This document shows positions 47,206-59,559 of a stretch of DNA of 64,000 bases, one piece after another (the stretch's first letter is position 1; the number at the start of each line of letters is the position of its first letter). The stretch spans positions 99,842 to 163,841 of the forward strand of contig WIDE01000074.1 in the NCBI GenBank assembly GCA_015039315.1, in the 5' to 3' direction. The notes under the pieces were generated by a model. That model saw only the letters and a program-made list of their open reading frames with translations, made no database searches and had not been told where the DNA came from. The stretch is from Clavulina sp. PMI_390 (taxonomy: Eukaryota; Basidiomycota; Agaricomycetes; Cantharellales; Hydnaceae). The translations under genes and the position numbers were made by a program.

Positions 47206-49970
47206 TCACCGCCCAATTTCCTCGAGAATTTCTCTCTTCCGCAGTTCAGGAACAACTCTAAACCCCTCTACGGACATCTCGAACACTCCGAGCCCACCGC
47301 TTGCTGCCCTCAGCCTTGTTGAGTAGTCCAGCATGCGGCTGAGCGGAGCCACAGCCAAGATCGATCGATTCGCTTGCCCAACGCCACTGCCGGTTACTGA
47401 ATTTCCAGCGCTCGAGGGTGTCAACCAAGCAGGTGGGCAATACGACTCTTCCTCAAACCTCCTGAACGCATCGAAATCTGCACCAGTGTCACCACTCGCA
47501 TCAAGATCCATGATTTCACCCGAGTGCTCGGTGAGGTCGCCAGCTACACGACCGACGTGCTCTGGTCCGACGGTGACTTTCACGCGCACGTACGGCTCCA
47601 TAACGTCTCCTTGACCAGATTGGACTATGGCGTGACGAAGTGCGGTGCTGGCGGCACCAGTGAAGCACATGGGAGGTGCATCCTCGTCCGCGATAACATT
47701 CTTAATTGTAATGTGGGCACGAGAGAGAGGGAGACCGGTGTGTGGGGAGGTTGCAAGTGTTGACGCGAGACCAGAGAGAAGGGGCATGAGTGGATCGTCT
47801 GAGCGGAGGGATGATGGATGCGGGAGTGGTTTGCGGCTCTCGTCGAGAACAATGTTCCCTGACCATGCAGATGAATCTGTTGAGTTCGACGGAACGTCCG
47901 AGACACCCGACTCCTCGGATGACGCAGGAGCCTGCGACTCTTCACTTGTTGCGATTTCGTCTTCTGTCAGAGGTCGCACTTCCAGCTCCACCTCAGCCTT
48001 GAATACTTTCCCGGCGACTTCGCGCTGCCAGCTATCCTTCGTGACGATGGGTTCGATAGAGCCGGCAGGACCGAGCGTCTCGCGATAGCTCACCCGCCGC
48101 TTGCCGAATCGACATCGTACACCCCACTCATCACGAAGACGGCCCTCGACGATCTCTAGATGGAGTGCGCCAAGCCCATGGACCAGTGTTTGCCCCTCTT
48201 CCTCATCTTCGGTGATCCTCACAGATGGATCGGTGCGTGACAGTGCAAGAAGAGCTTCTTTCACTGGTTGGACGTCCGATTGAGATTGCGGAATGACGGA
48301 AGCGGAGATGACGGCGGGCGGTGGGACAATCGGCGCAAGGGACGAGCTTTGCGAGGCGCCTCCTCGATCGTTCCACGACTTACCAAGAAGTGTGTCGCCG
48401 GTACGGGTATGCTTGAGCCCAAGAATCACCCCAACTGACCCGAAAGGGAGGACCTCCACGGACTGCGGCTTGTCAGCGTAGAGAAGTACGAGTTTACTGA
48501 GTTTCTCTCGCTGTTGGGAGCCCGTATTGAACAGTGTGGTGGTGCGGGTAACATCTCCTGCATAGAAAAATCAGCACGCGGGATCGAGCGAGCATTGAGA
48601 TCATCGCACGCACCTGAGTACACTCGTACGAACGTCATCCATCCACGCTGCTTATCCCAGCCCACCTTCCATGCTAGAACTTGTGCGCCGTCTTTGTCAG
48701 AAGCAGGTTTTGCCCGCACGTCAGCAGGGCTCGCAAGCAGATCGCCCACAAAGTCAAGAGCGACATTAGTTCCGATGTGTCGTAGGGCAGCACCACACAC
48801 GACAGGAAGAATGGAGCGCTCTAGGGTAAGGCTACGAAGAGCCGAGATGATGCTTGTAGATGGAATGGAAAGGTAGGGAGATGGGGATGATGGAAGGGAA
48901 AGCAACTCTTCCATAAATTCGGACGAGTGGAGGGATATATTGTCTAGGAGTGCTTCACGAGCTTTGAATATCTCTGGAACGAGTGGATGAGAGGCAGAGA
49001 ATATCCCGGATTCAGATAGAGCCTCTTCAGAGGAGGGAAGATCTTGAGAGGTCTTCTCGCCAGAATCGGTCCAGCGCCAGACTCTCCAGTTGACGAGGTC
49101 GACAATACCGCTCACGCCGGGCTCGCCAGAGCGATAGCGAGAGTCGTCGAAGGATGACACGGGAAGAGTAAGGAGAAGGGGATTATGGTGCAAGTTCTTG
49201 GCTACGATAGATCGCATCGACTCTCGAACTGACGATCCTGGTCTGTCGAGCTTATTTAAGAATATCATACGAGTTGGCACGGAGTGCCTGGGGAACAGAG
49301 TTTCAGTTGATTCAATAGCGAATTACGAGATTTTGCAGTTAACAGACCTGTCTAACTGGCGCCAGACACCAAGAGTCTGGCCCTCTACACCTTCCACGGA
49401 ATCCATGAGCACGACCGCCCCATCAATAACACGACTAGCGCTTTCGACTTCCATGCCGAAATCAACATGTCCGGGGGTGTCAATGAGGTTGAATGTCCAG
49501 TCTTTCCATTTCACGGGAATGCTGGCGGACTGGATGGTAATTCCGCGTTCGCGTTCTGCGGGGAGAAAGTCCGTCGTAGTACTTCCAGTGTCGACCGTAC
49601 CAGCGTTGGATAGGTAAGAGGTTGCTTGCAAGATTGATTCGGTCAGAGTAGTTTTACCAGAATCTATGTGATTTGCCCAGAGAGTTCAGAATTTTTTGTA
49701 TGCGTTGGAATGAGAGCAAGCTGACGGACCAATATGCGCGAGAAGAGCAATGTTCCTGATTTTACTGGGGTCGTCTAGAGCGACTGAAGAGGCATAGCGT
49801 ACGTGCGGTAAGCGCCGGATGAGGGTCGCCACACCCCAGACGCGAGAGCATGTTTGCATCGACGGCAGGCACGTCAACAAACCATCACTCGGCCAAACAC
49901 GACTCCATATCCTATTTCCTGTGAACACGTCTTCCATGTATGTACTCTGGACTTGGGTTATTGAATGCAT
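47206..49970 (-). CDS. MEF2: Mitochondrial elongation factor G2, ribosome recycling GTPase (860 aa)
   Basis: Four exons join in phase: 49970-49730, 49663-49348, 49287-48614 and 48557-47206. The GTPase motifs are clear: AHIDSGKTT (G1, D81-T86), [11 protein letters not shown] (switch I region), [10 protein letters not shown] (G3, D142) and NKLD (G4, 197-200). These are followed by EF-G domain II, the domain III/IV segments [14 protein letters not shown] and SYRETLG, and domain V ending EILEEIGR. Length and insertions fit the EF-G2 (MEF2/GFM2) branch, which with mitochondrial RRF splits ribosomes after termination. The N-terminus ([20 protein letters not shown]) is basic and fits a mitochondrial import signal. 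Met at 49937 is an alternative start. If 49970 is used, the start codon region overlaps that of the divergent COG7-like gene. Confidence 0.9.
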
Positions 49971-52900
49971 ACTGAGGCCCAATCCAGGCAAAGAAGCGTG
50001 TCTTCTGTCTCGCAGCGATCAACCAATGTGACCAGCAATCCTGACGATCTGGACTCAGCTTTCCCCATCCCCACTTCCGAACTCATTTCTTCTCTGGACG
50101 AGTTTGATGATGATGTGGCGGGCTGGATCAATCATATTCTTGACGAAAGACTAGCGGTCGACTCTATGGGCGACGTTCCCGATCTGTCTTCCACTGAACA
50201 GCATGTCGGCCAGCTTTCTACGCGTCTACAAGTGGTCATGCAGGACACTGCTAGCAACCTCGAACAAACCATCGAGAACATCTCAAGAACGGTACCTCGT
50301 CTCACCTACGACCTCCAATTCATGAGGGAAGCTGGTCTCAGCCTTCAATCTACCCTCAAAACTGTGGAGGACAAAAGCCGAATATCTGCGGCAGACGACC
50401 CCACCTCTATCGCATTGGATCGTCTTTATCACTTATCCACCATCAAAACGCGAATGGAAGCTGCTCGTGAAGTCTTACAAGAGGCTGAGAGCTGGAGCGT
50501 CCTCGAATCCGAGGTTTCCTCGCTCATCGCAAGCGAAGCTTATGCCAAAGCAGGAGAGCGGTTAGCGGAAGCCAGCAAGAGCATGGTCGTCTTCCAAAAC
50601 ACTTCGGAATATGAGAATCGTAGGGCTCTGATGATCAGCTTGCAGAACCAGCTCGAGGCTGCTCTGAGTGCTGCACTCGTTGCCGCTATCAATGCAAAGG
50701 ACGTTTCGACCTGTCGATCATTCTTCACTATCTTTGGAAACATCCAACGAGAGACAGAATTCCGAAACTACTATTTTGGATCTCGAAGGGCTGATCTCGT
50801 CCAATCGTGGCAAGCCGCAAACCTTTCTGACTGCGGTGGCGCATCCGCTTCGTCCCCCTCCCCAGCAGGTTCATCTCCCCTGGCGTTCGCCGAGTTCCTC
50901 CGACGATTCCTCTCCGATCTCCTCAATCGCGTGTCGGAAGAGCAGCTCAGCATCCCTGTCATCTTCCCTGACGCGCAAGCCAGCCTCTCTACATTCATCC
51001 AATCCACCTTTGATTCGCTCACTCCGTCGCTGAGTCAAAGACTCTCTGAGATAGGAGAGTTTTATGGGTCAGCAGTCCTAAGCGAGTACATCAGAGCTTT
51101 CCGTGCCGCCGAAGAGTTTGCTCTCGAGGTGGAGCAGGTAATGGGGAAGATTGGCTACTCTGCTTTCTTCCTCCAATCAGGCGGCGATGATGGAGGTGCC
51201 CACAACCGAAAATCCAAACGGTCTTCGATGTCGCGCAGGCTAAGCGTCGCGAAGACACCTAGCGTCAGCGTGCTCGCTGGGGCTGGTGTGACCTGGGAGC
51301 ATGCTTTGTTCGAAGCTTTCATTGATCTGCAGACCGAGTATCCTGCTCTGGAACGCAAGTTTGTTGATCGGGAGGTAGCAAAGTTGATTTCGGCTGTGAA
51401 TTCTTCCACGGCAGATCCTTCCCGAACCTTACAGGAGCGTTCCATCGCCGTGTTTGGGCTCGCGGAGGAATCACTCACGCGCTGCATGTCCTTCACGCAC
51501 GGCTACGGTGCCATTGGCCTCCTCGAATCTATCAACTACGTCTTTCGCTCATTCTTGGACGCCTCGCAAGCACTCATTCCACCAGTATTGCCTGCAGGAC
51601 AAAGCCGATCAACCTCTGGTGCGGGTGCTGGGGGCAGGGGTGCAGCCAGCTTCCCCGCTGCGTCCGCAGACGTGCTGGAAGACTTCGACTATACTCAGGA
51701 GGACTGGAGCGACTTCCAGCTCGCCTTGCACCTTCTCGAGACATGTCGCGTCATTCGTGAACGTCTGGGAGCTCTTCAAGGGAAGCTCAAAGCGACGCTG
51801 GTGCAAGCTGCGCACAACTTCCAGCTTGGCGGCGGACATGCTGGCGATCCGTCAACGATTGCTACTGGGAGCGGTACGACAAAAGGCGAAGCAGAGCTGC
51901 TCCTTCAATCCTCCCTCAATTCGGCTGAGCTTCACAGTCTGATTGATTCACTAAACCCTCGAGGACATTTTAGTGCCGCTCCTTTACCATCTCCTGCACT
52001 GTCTGGGCACGGGCCGATGGGTCTTCCAAAATCGACGACGATGGCTTCTACCGCCAGCACTACCAGTCCTGCACCAGCTCTTCTCGCGCAGTCCATCGCG
52101 TCAAGCGCTGCATTCACAAAAGCTTGCCAAGCATTCCTGCAAGCGGTCATTCTCAAGCCGCTTCAAGCCCACCTTAGCGGATATGCGGCCTTGGATCTGT
52201 GGTCTGCAGAGGAACCGCGGCGACCTGGAGGAGGAATTGGGGGCGGGTTCGACCTTCAGCTTCCATCCTTCTCGCTATCGCCTTCTCCTGTCATTCAGCG
52301 CGTCGCAGAAGGCTTGCTCAACCTCCCTAGATTGTTCGAGGTCTACGCGGATGACGATGCACTGGCATTTTCTGTGGAGACGCTACCTTTTGTGGACAAA
52401 GAGTCTTTACTAGCTATGGTAGCGCATCTCGGGGGAAGCGGGTTAGCTGCCGATTCAGCTTCTGCAGTAGCGGCCAGCGAAGACGATAGACACTCGACCC
52501 CCTCTACTCCAAGTGTGCCCATTCGCAGACTATCCTCCAACTCTGGCGTATCAGTGAACCGCGTCACTCCTACTCCCACAACTGCGTTCGAGGATCTTGC
52601 CGGGTCGCTCTCTCCAGAAATGGTCTCCAGCACATGGCTCAACTCGCTCGCCCTGTCCCTCCTCTCCCAATTCACCTCTACCATCCTTCCTTCCATCGCT
52701 CCCCCACTGTCCAGACCAGGGTGCGCGCAGCTCGCATCGGACTTGTCGTACCTCTCCAACATCGTACGTGCCCTAAACGTCGAATGGGATGACCTTGAAG
52801 CTTGGAAGGAGGCGGTAGAGGACTCAAACGAAGACGGGCAACGGAAGTGGGACGCTATGCGCACGGAGTTCAGGTTGGGTGGCCGAAGAGAGGCAGGGTA

Positions 52901-52979
52901 TGCGGTTTGGGAAGTCGTTGCGCGGTTGAGAGGGTGGGGTGATGGACCTGGGACCAGTAGTCCTGCACCCGCGCCTTGA
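49965..52979 (+). CDS. COG7: COG complex subunit 7-like Golgi tethering protein (1,004 aa)
   Basis: A single exon, unusual among these intron-rich genes. The N-terminus FDDDVAGWINHILDERLA, the coiled-coil region LSTRLQVVMQDTASNLEQTI then LTYDLQFMREAGLSLQSTL, and IKTRMEAAREVLQEAESWS match the start of COG7, a lobe B subunit of the conserved oligomeric Golgi complex that tethers recycling vesicles. LYHLSTIKTRME corresponds to the family's conserved segment. The middle carries low-complexity inserts (about 865-890 SRSTSGAGAGGRG-like and Ser/Thr-rich patches near 52450-52560) typical of basidiomycete versions. The C-terminus LRALNVEWDDLEAWKEAVED fits the helical bundle end. Assignment rests mostly on the N-terminal third; another tether subunit is possible but less likely. 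Confidence 0.78.
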   Translation: MHTEAQSRQRSVSSVSQRSTNVTSNPDDLDSAFPIPTSELISSLDEFDDDVAGWINHILDERLAVDSMGDVPDLSSTEQHVGQLSTRLQVVMQDTASNLEQTIENISRTVPRLTYDLQFMREAGLSLQSTLKTVEDKSRISAADDPTSIALDRLYHLSTIKTRMEAAREVLQEAESWSVLESEVSSLIASEAYAKAGERLAEASKSMVVFQNTSEYENRRALMISLQNQLEAALSAALVAAINAKDVSTCRSFFTIFGNIQRETEFRNYYFGSRRADLVQSWQAANLSDCGGASASSPSPAGSSPLAFAEFLRRFLSDLLNRVSEEQLSIPVIFPDAQASLSTFIQSTFDSLTPSLSQRLSEIGEFYGSAVLSEYIRAFRAAEEFALEVEQVMGKIGYSAFFLQSGGDDGGAHNRKSKRSSMSRRLSVAKTPSVSVLAGAGVTWEHALFEAFIDLQTEYPALERKFVDREVAKLISAVNSSTADPSRTLQERSIAVFGLAEESLTRCMSFTHGYGAIGLLESINYVFRSFLDASQALIPPVLPAGQSRSTSGAGAGGRGAASFPAASADVLEDFDYTQEDWSDFQLALHLLETCRVIRERLGALQGKLKATLVQAAHNFQLGGGHAGDPSTIATGSGTTKGEAELLLQSSLNSAELHSLIDSLNPRGHFSAAPLPSPALSGHGPMGLPKSTTMASTASTTSPAPALLAQSIASSAAFTKACQAFLQAVILKPLQAHLSGYAALDLWSAEEPRRPGGGIGGGFDLQLPSFSLSPSPVIQRVAEGLLNLPRLFEVYADDDALAFSVETLPFVDKESLLAMVAHLGGSGLAADSASAVAASEDDRHSTPSTPSVPIRRLSSNSGVSVNRVTPTPTTAFEDLAGSLSPEMVSSTWLNSLALSLLSQFTSTILPSIAPPLSRPGCAQLASDLSYLSNIVRALNVEWDDLEAWKEAVEDSNEDGQRKWDAMRTEFRLGGRREAGYAVWEVVARLRGWGDGPGTSSPAPAP

Positions 52980-53077
52980 TCCGCCTGTTCTATATCGTGT
53001 CGTCTATATTGAATCTATTCCACAGTAGAGCCAATGCACACCCCCGAAAATGATGTGATCGGCTCACGATGAGCGCC

Positions 53078-54775
53078 TTAGTCGGAGCTGAAGTACGCGA
53101 GCTCTAAGCCCATGGTGCTGATAGGTTTTGACCGATTTGAGAAATCTGCTGAGACGCCCAGACCAATAAGAGTTTTGCCTATTCGCCCCTCCCACATGAG
53201 TGAGATGTTCTAAGTGAAGCGATGGAGACAATACATCAGTGATCGTAAATCGACAAGATAACCTGAGCTGGAAACACATACCGAACTCGTCGACATACGT
53301 GCCTTGACCACCCCCTGCACCTCACCCGTCTTTGGTGGTACACCATTCGCACCATTCCCAGAAGCGGTAAACGGTGCGGACAAAGAAGGAGATGGCGTAG
53401 ATATCAACATCATTTGCGGGGACGACGACACGGTGAGAGCAGCCACTTCTCCCGGCTCCACACCACCCAGAGGCTCAACCGAATTCACTGCTCCTTCAAG
53501 CTCACTTTCGACTTTTCTGAGCCCTCGACGGACCCACCACTCGGCGCCCATCGCCCACTCGCTCTCGTAGCTGTACATGTTAAAGTCGAAGCGCGAGCAG
53601 AGCGAGAGGTCTTTGGATACGCGCGCGGCGTATGCTGTGGAGATGTGGCCCATCATGGGGTTGAATGTTGCTGTGAGGGTTGTAGGTGGTTGGGTGTATT
53701 CGGAGGGAGAGGGAGATGATGGTGAGGTAGGGTCAGAGGAAGTGGATGAGGTGGGTGCTGGGTCTGGTAAAGTGGTGAATCGGACCCCGGTCGATACTAA
53801 ATACGCAAGGTTAGAGGGAGCATAGTAGAACCAGAGAAACGGAAATTCAACACACCTCCAGCGCTCTTCTCCTTCAAGCTCACATAAAACTCTGCCCCAG
53901 CCGAGAACCTCCCCCTCAAGCCACCCTCCATCGCATCCTCCTCATCAACCCTCTTCTCCCCACCAGTCCCCCTACTCGCCCCTCTCTCCCTCTCATCCTC
54001 CTCCCCCGCAAGCTTGCCAAAATTATGCAGGACTCTCGCACCCCACATCCCATCATCCGCACTCCACGTATACTCCGTACTCCATCGCCCCGTATCGTGC
54101 TGCAGGTACGCCATGACGTTGTTGGCGCCTCCGAGCCCGCCACCGCCTTTGGCGCGCGTGACGTAGATAGGACCCGATGAGGGGTCGGAGATGACGGATA
54201 TGAGGGCTTGGAGTGTGGGTGTGAGACGCGTGGTGTAGAGTGCGTCGAGTCGGGCGGAAGGGATGTAGTATCTGCCGTACAGGAGGTAGTCTTCCAATCG
54301 TCAAGGTTAACATGAGCTGCGAGTTGAAGCAAGGACGGAAGAGTAGACGTACCTCTCGTATCGACTCGCTCGCCATTCAACCATTGTTCTGGCTTGCCCT
54401 CCGGTTTCCGAGGGAGATCATAGATCTTGAATCTCTCCATGATATCCTTAAGCCTCACATCTTGCGACGCCCGCATGTGGAGATCGCATGTTGTGAAGAT
54501 GTACCCCAATGAGCCGTTGAGTGTGGGGAGAGCATTCATGGAATAGGTGGTGTTGAAGAGCTTGTTGGGGGCTTTGGAGATGTGAAAGTTGATCCCGCTT
54601 GGAACCTTGAAGTCAAGGATGGCTATATTCGACAAGTTTTAGCGAGTTGAGATCAGGACCAGACAAGGATAGACAGACCATTGGATGCTCGTGTGAGGTT
54701 CGAGTAGAGATTGTCCTCGTTCCATCCTATTGCGCGATAATAGTTTTGCAAGACCAAGGAAGGGTACGGATGCAT
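53078..54775 (-). CDS. MDM10: Mdm10, mitochondrial outer-membrane beta-barrel of ERMES (482 aa)
   Basis: Five exons join in phase: 54775-54679, 54622-54353, 54290-53856, 53796-53282 and 53209-53078. The start [20 protein letters not shown] and following [34 protein letters not shown] and GSLGYIFTT are diagnostic of Mdm10. [39 protein letters not shown] and the C-terminal [20 protein letters not shown] are the later barrel strands. Mdm10 is the outer-membrane anchor of the ER-mitochondria encounter structure and also assists the SAM complex in Tom40 assembly. The last residues ELAYFSSD resemble a beta-signal end. Compared with yeast, loops after strand 8 are enlarged by acidic and Ser/Pro-rich inserts, common in basidiomycetes. 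Confidence 0.93.
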
Positions 54776-55852
54776 CTATTGAGTCTTCCAGTACCTATTA
54801 TTAGAGAATCAATGAATATGTCAATATGGTCTCCACATCTCTCGGCACGCGCAAGATATTCAAGCAGCGAAGAGATGACACAGAAGATAAAGAGTCATCG
54901 GAAGCTTACAAGTTGACGATATTATAACCCAGACGCACAATTAAGGAGCAAATTGAGCTTTAATACAGCCACTATCTAAGGGGCTGGGATGCCGAGCCAA
55001 GTTTCTCTGAAAGTGGTCAATCACGTGCAAACTCGTCCAAGCATTGCACAACGCGAACAAAGCATCCACCCTCCTATCCATACAAACGAGGGCGAATCCT
55101 GCACCGCTTAATTAGTCAGTGACTAGACATTTATGTACCAATCGTCTTTGATTATCCGGCTTTTATATGTCGATATTTCACTCATCACTCTGGCTTTGGG
55201 GCCGACGACACAGTGATTTCTTGTTGCCATCAGGCATAAAGCTAAAGGAAATGACAGCTGAAGAAGTCTGTTCATGAGGCGACATAGCGAAGAGACACAT
55301 ATTGGTGATACGCGGGCAAGAGGAGACCCCCGAAGCTCCGTTGCTGATGAGCGCTTAGCAATGTGGGCTGAGATTGCCAACGCACGCGCGCAAGCTGTTG
55401 GCTTTGCACAGCATGGAGGAGTTGGCTTGATCGCAACCACACCTCCGTCGCAAGCTTTTCTTCTACCGCCCGTGAAATTTACGTATTGTCGAGTTGAAAT
55501 CGAGTATCAAGAGGGACACCGCCAGCTGAAGGTGGAAGTATTACATTGATTGTGGAAATTCCGATTTATTTTTACGCACACTGGCTGCGGTTGTGTGGGA
55601 TGACTACCAAAGAGCCAAGCACAAACGACGGACAAGTGATGGCGGGGACGGACCGGGACACGGAGACGTAAGAAGCCAGCGCCAAGAATCAATTGATCCT
55701 ATTCAAAACACTGCCCCTCACACGGAGCCGAAACCGGGTGGGAAAGAAGAGGAGAAGTGATCCCAACAACATTTGTTGTGCACGAACAGCATTCAAGGGC
55801 GAAACCTAATCCTCACCACCACCTACGACCACCATCTAACGACGACACTGCG
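54776..55852. other. Intergenic between MDM10 and the SKN1-like gene
   Basis: Divergent promoters for both flanking genes. A plus-strand frame at 55274-55549 (91 codons, ending RVEIEYQEGHRQLKVEVLH) and an overlapping minus-strand frame at 55123-55440 are open. The plus frame looks slightly more protein-like but has no homologue I recognise and no splice partner, so I do not call a gene. Confidence 0.45.
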
Positions 55853-58800
55853 ATGCCCCGGTACTCGCACAACCACTATCCGTCGTTTCCACCTCCGCAA
55901 GAGGATGATCCTCTTATGCGAGCCAGCGCAGATGAACTCCCACCATCCATAGCAGAACGCCCAGAGTCCTCATGGTCACAATCTCAGCTGTCTGTCCCAT
56001 CAACATCTAGTGGAGGAGGGTACAACCGATGGTCCCAAGCTTCGAACCTGAGCTACGAATCCTCGCCAAGCGACCTAGAGTCCAACCCAGACCCTAATAG
56101 TTTCTACTTTGCGTCTCGACCACGACCAGGCCCGTCTCCCCTAGCCTCCAATCAGTCCATACCACGCTCCACGACGCGCCGCCATCATCCCAACTCTGTC
56201 AGCATAGATTCTCGCGTGAGTCTTTGAGAGAGCTACCACTGGGTTCTGTGTGGAATCTGAATGGGCTCGTGTTGTTCAACAATTGTAGGCATCGTCCGAG
56301 TCGCGCTACCCCTTGCTCCGAGCTTCAACCTCAGAAAAGGTAAAGAAATTCCACTTAATGCCCACATTCTTTACACCTTCTAAAGCGCCAATTATGCGCA
56401 TAGTTTCTTGACGCGTCGCATCCATCATTATGGGAGGAGTCCGCACCAGGGTTTGGAGGAGATGCAGACGGTGAGTAATGTCTCCCACTGTATAGCATCA
56501 CGCAATGCATCCTCCTTGCGCGTCAAAAATCTGATTTTCACCTGCCTGTCACTCCATAATATAGACTACCTACACGAACCAGATCCCATCAGAGATCGAT
56601 ACAAAATCGAGCGCAGCCCCATATGGACACTACGAGGACTGCAAAACCTCGGCTTTCTCTTGGTTCTCAGCATCGGGCTCATAGGCCTCTTGTGCGTCCT
56701 CATCATCTCTCATCACACACGCACTCTCTCTCACTCACGCGCACCCCTGACTTATCGGCGTATAGTGCTGGCTATCCTGTCATATCTGACCTCCTCGCCA
56801 AACAGCCCTCCAAGCTCGGCGCACACAACATCGGGGGTATCAACGGATCAGGCCAAGTGCCCGAACTATCAGGCAGGTTCGCGCTCGTCGATCCCGACAC
56901 GCCCAGTTCAGCCATGTACTACACCACACACAACGGAGGCAAGAAATGGCAGCTTATGTTCTCAGACGAATTTAACGTCGATGGCCGGAGTTTCTACCCT
57001 GTGCGTTTCTCTTCTCGTCTCTTGAAACAAGGACGGTGGTGGCTTGGTGTTTCTGATAGCGCACGTTCCTTTTCCCGTTTGCTATGTGTGTGTGGGGATG
57101 AATAGGGCGATGATCCTTATTGGGAAGCCGGGGACTTTCATTATTGGTTCGTCAACTTGAGGATTGTATTGACTCGATGATGATGGGCAATTGACACCAT
57201 TCCCTGTTCTGCTTTACGTCTTGGTTTGAATAGGGCGACTGGTGATATGGAGTACTATGACCCAAGTGCAATCTCAACGAGAGACGGCTCCCTTATCATC
57301 CAGCTCTCCCAGGAAGAGAATCACGGGTTAGACTATAAGAGTGGACACCTTACATCGTGGAACAAGCTGTGTCTGACGGGAGGTTATGTTGAGGGTGAGA
57401 TTATACTACTTCCGCCACAGCTTTACGATGTGAAGACTTACGATTGAATCGCTCGTAGTGAACGTCTCGCTTCCTGGTCCGCCCTCGCTTGCTGGATTCT
57501 GGCCCGCCGTATGGATGATGGGTAGGCCTTCCTTCCAGCATGCATCCTTCTGGTCCAACTACTACCTGCTAATCACACCGCCTCCTTCACACGCTTCACG
57601 CCCCTTCTCAAACAGGCAATCTCGGCCGAGCAGGATACGGCGCCACGACCGAAGGCCTCTGGCCCTACTCCTACGACACATGTGACTGGGGTACACTCCC
57701 AGGCCAAGTCTTCCCCTCCCCCACAGACCCAAACGCCCAGCCATCCGCAGCACTCACAACTGGTCCCGGAGGCGGTGTGCTATCCGGTGCACCTGGACAG
57801 CGGTTCTCGGCGTGCACGTGTGGAAATGCGAATGATGGGGATGGGCCGATGGGTCATCCGGGTCCGAAGAGAGGGGATGGGTTTGTGGGGAGGATGGCAC
57901 CGGAGATTGATATTCTTGAGGCGAGCTCGTTTAACGGGATTGGAACGGTCTCGCAGAGTTTGCAGTGAGTCGGCTATTAGTATTGTAGTAGGATCATAGG
58001 TGGGAGAGGACTGACTGCGTTTTTATGTGCAATGATAGGGTCGCTCCCTTCAATGCGGCGTACAATTGGTCCCAGGACTCGAGCGATCTCAGCATCTACG
58101 ACTCCACCACCATTCTCAATTCGTACAAGGTTCGCATCCTATTCCTTTTAACGACCCGCTCGCGTATTTATCGTCCCGTCTTTTCATTCTATAGGGTGGC
58201 GTCTATCAAGAATCCATCTCAGCCGTCTCCGATACGAACCAAAACGGGTACGAATCGACTGGAGGGTACAGCACGTTTGGCATCGAGTACGAACCTGGGA
58301 GCGATGGCTATATTACGTGGTTCAGCAATGGCAGTCCCACGTGGACTGTGTACCCTAGCGCGTTTGGTGAGCGCTTTGAGTGGTCTGGTGCTATGTGGTG
58401 AACTTTGTTACTGATGCGACCATGGAATAGGCCCGGATTCTCAGACGAATATCAGCCAGCGACTTGTTTCTCCTGAACCTATGTACTTGATCATGAACTT
58501 GGGGTACTCTCATGGATTCGGCGCGGTAAGCGATCATCGTTAGCTACTCCGGGTATACCACCTCATCTATCTTCCCTTTTCCACGTTGCAGATTTCTCCC
58601 AACTTGCCTTTCCCTGCAACAATGAGCATCGACTATATTCGGATATACCAGGTTTGTCCCTTCGTTCATATTAGCACAAATATTTGCTAACTGACCGATG
58701 CATATTTTGTTGGACAGAACCCGAGCAATAGTCAGAATACCCAACTCAGCTGTAATCCGCCAGGATATCCGACGGAGCAGTATATCAATGAGTCAGTACA

Positions 58801-59014
58801 CCCGCCTCCTGGATCATTCGAACTAAAACTAACCATCCGATTCATCTATAGCTACATCCAGATCTACACGGATCCCAATATCACAAGTTTCAGCGGTACA
58901 CAAGCAGTACGTGAAGAAATCATCTAGTTTGCACACCCATTCTGATCATTTTCACTCTTCTAGGGCTCGTTTGGGGCAACCGTGCCGAAAAACAGGCTAG
59001 TGGACACCTGCTGA
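55853..59014 (+). CDS. SKN1/KRE6-like beta-glucan synthesis protein, GH16 fold (684 aa)
   Basis: Sixteen exons join in phase: 55853-56215, 56289-56339, 56404-56470, 56565-56691, 56766-57000, 57106-57146, 57234-57394, 57459-57521, 57616-57964, 58039-58129, 58195-58366, 58431-58525, 58592-58651, 58718-58791, 58852-58906 and 58964-59014. The layout is type II membrane: disordered cytosolic tail (1-160), a membrane helix (186-204, [18 protein letters not shown]), then the SKN1 domain [64 protein letters not shown] and the GH16-type EIDILE (E466, D468, E471), ending [11 protein letters not shown] and [12 protein letters not shown]. Yeast Kre6/Skn1 act in the secretory pathway for beta-1,6-glucan in the wall. 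The EIDILE residues are intact, so hydrolase or transglycosylase chemistry is possible. Confidence 0.93.
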
Positions 59015-59559
59015 GACCCTGACGACGCTCTCGGATACACCCAAATATGTCTTCCATGCTTTCCCCCACGATCATGACCCAGTTTCACGATCAAACGCGC
59101 TTCGCTGTTTTCTCCTTTTTTCGTAGAGAATACGGATACACTTATTCACGATCTATTTCAACGCCGTTATAGACGCCCGCTCTTGTTGTGGATTTTGCTC
59201 ACTTTGCTTCCTTGTCTTCTTTTCTTTGCGGCGCTACTTGCTTGATGATTGTTATGCTATCGTTATTTTTTGGGCTTGCGCATCTTAGCTCATTTACGCA
59301 TCACATTTTGTACTTTACCAAGCTTGCAATCTTTTGTATCTGACAACAATTCGCTTGATTCTACCCTTGTTTGGACTAGAGATTTATAATCGATATAATG
59401 AACTGTTGGGAGTGTGTTTTCCGCCAGCAATCTGGAGGCCGCAGCACCAAATCTTAAGGCTGTAGGTCACTAGAACCAGTTATACTCAGATTCTATATCC
59501 GTTTCTATTGTCCTTTACGAACCTTCGGATTGGGGAGGGATGTGCTGAGCCACACATTA
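59015..59559. other. Intergenic between convergent genes
   Basis: A T-rich 3' flank of the SKN1-like gene and the 3' end of the minus-strand neighbour. Nothing else is seen. Confidence 0.5.

Noticed and set aside
53916..54635. A 239-codon minus-strand frame read through MDM10 introns
   Set aside because: It starts in the true MDM10 exon but then reads intron and a wrong frame of the next exon; the spliced model restores conserved Mdm10 sequence.
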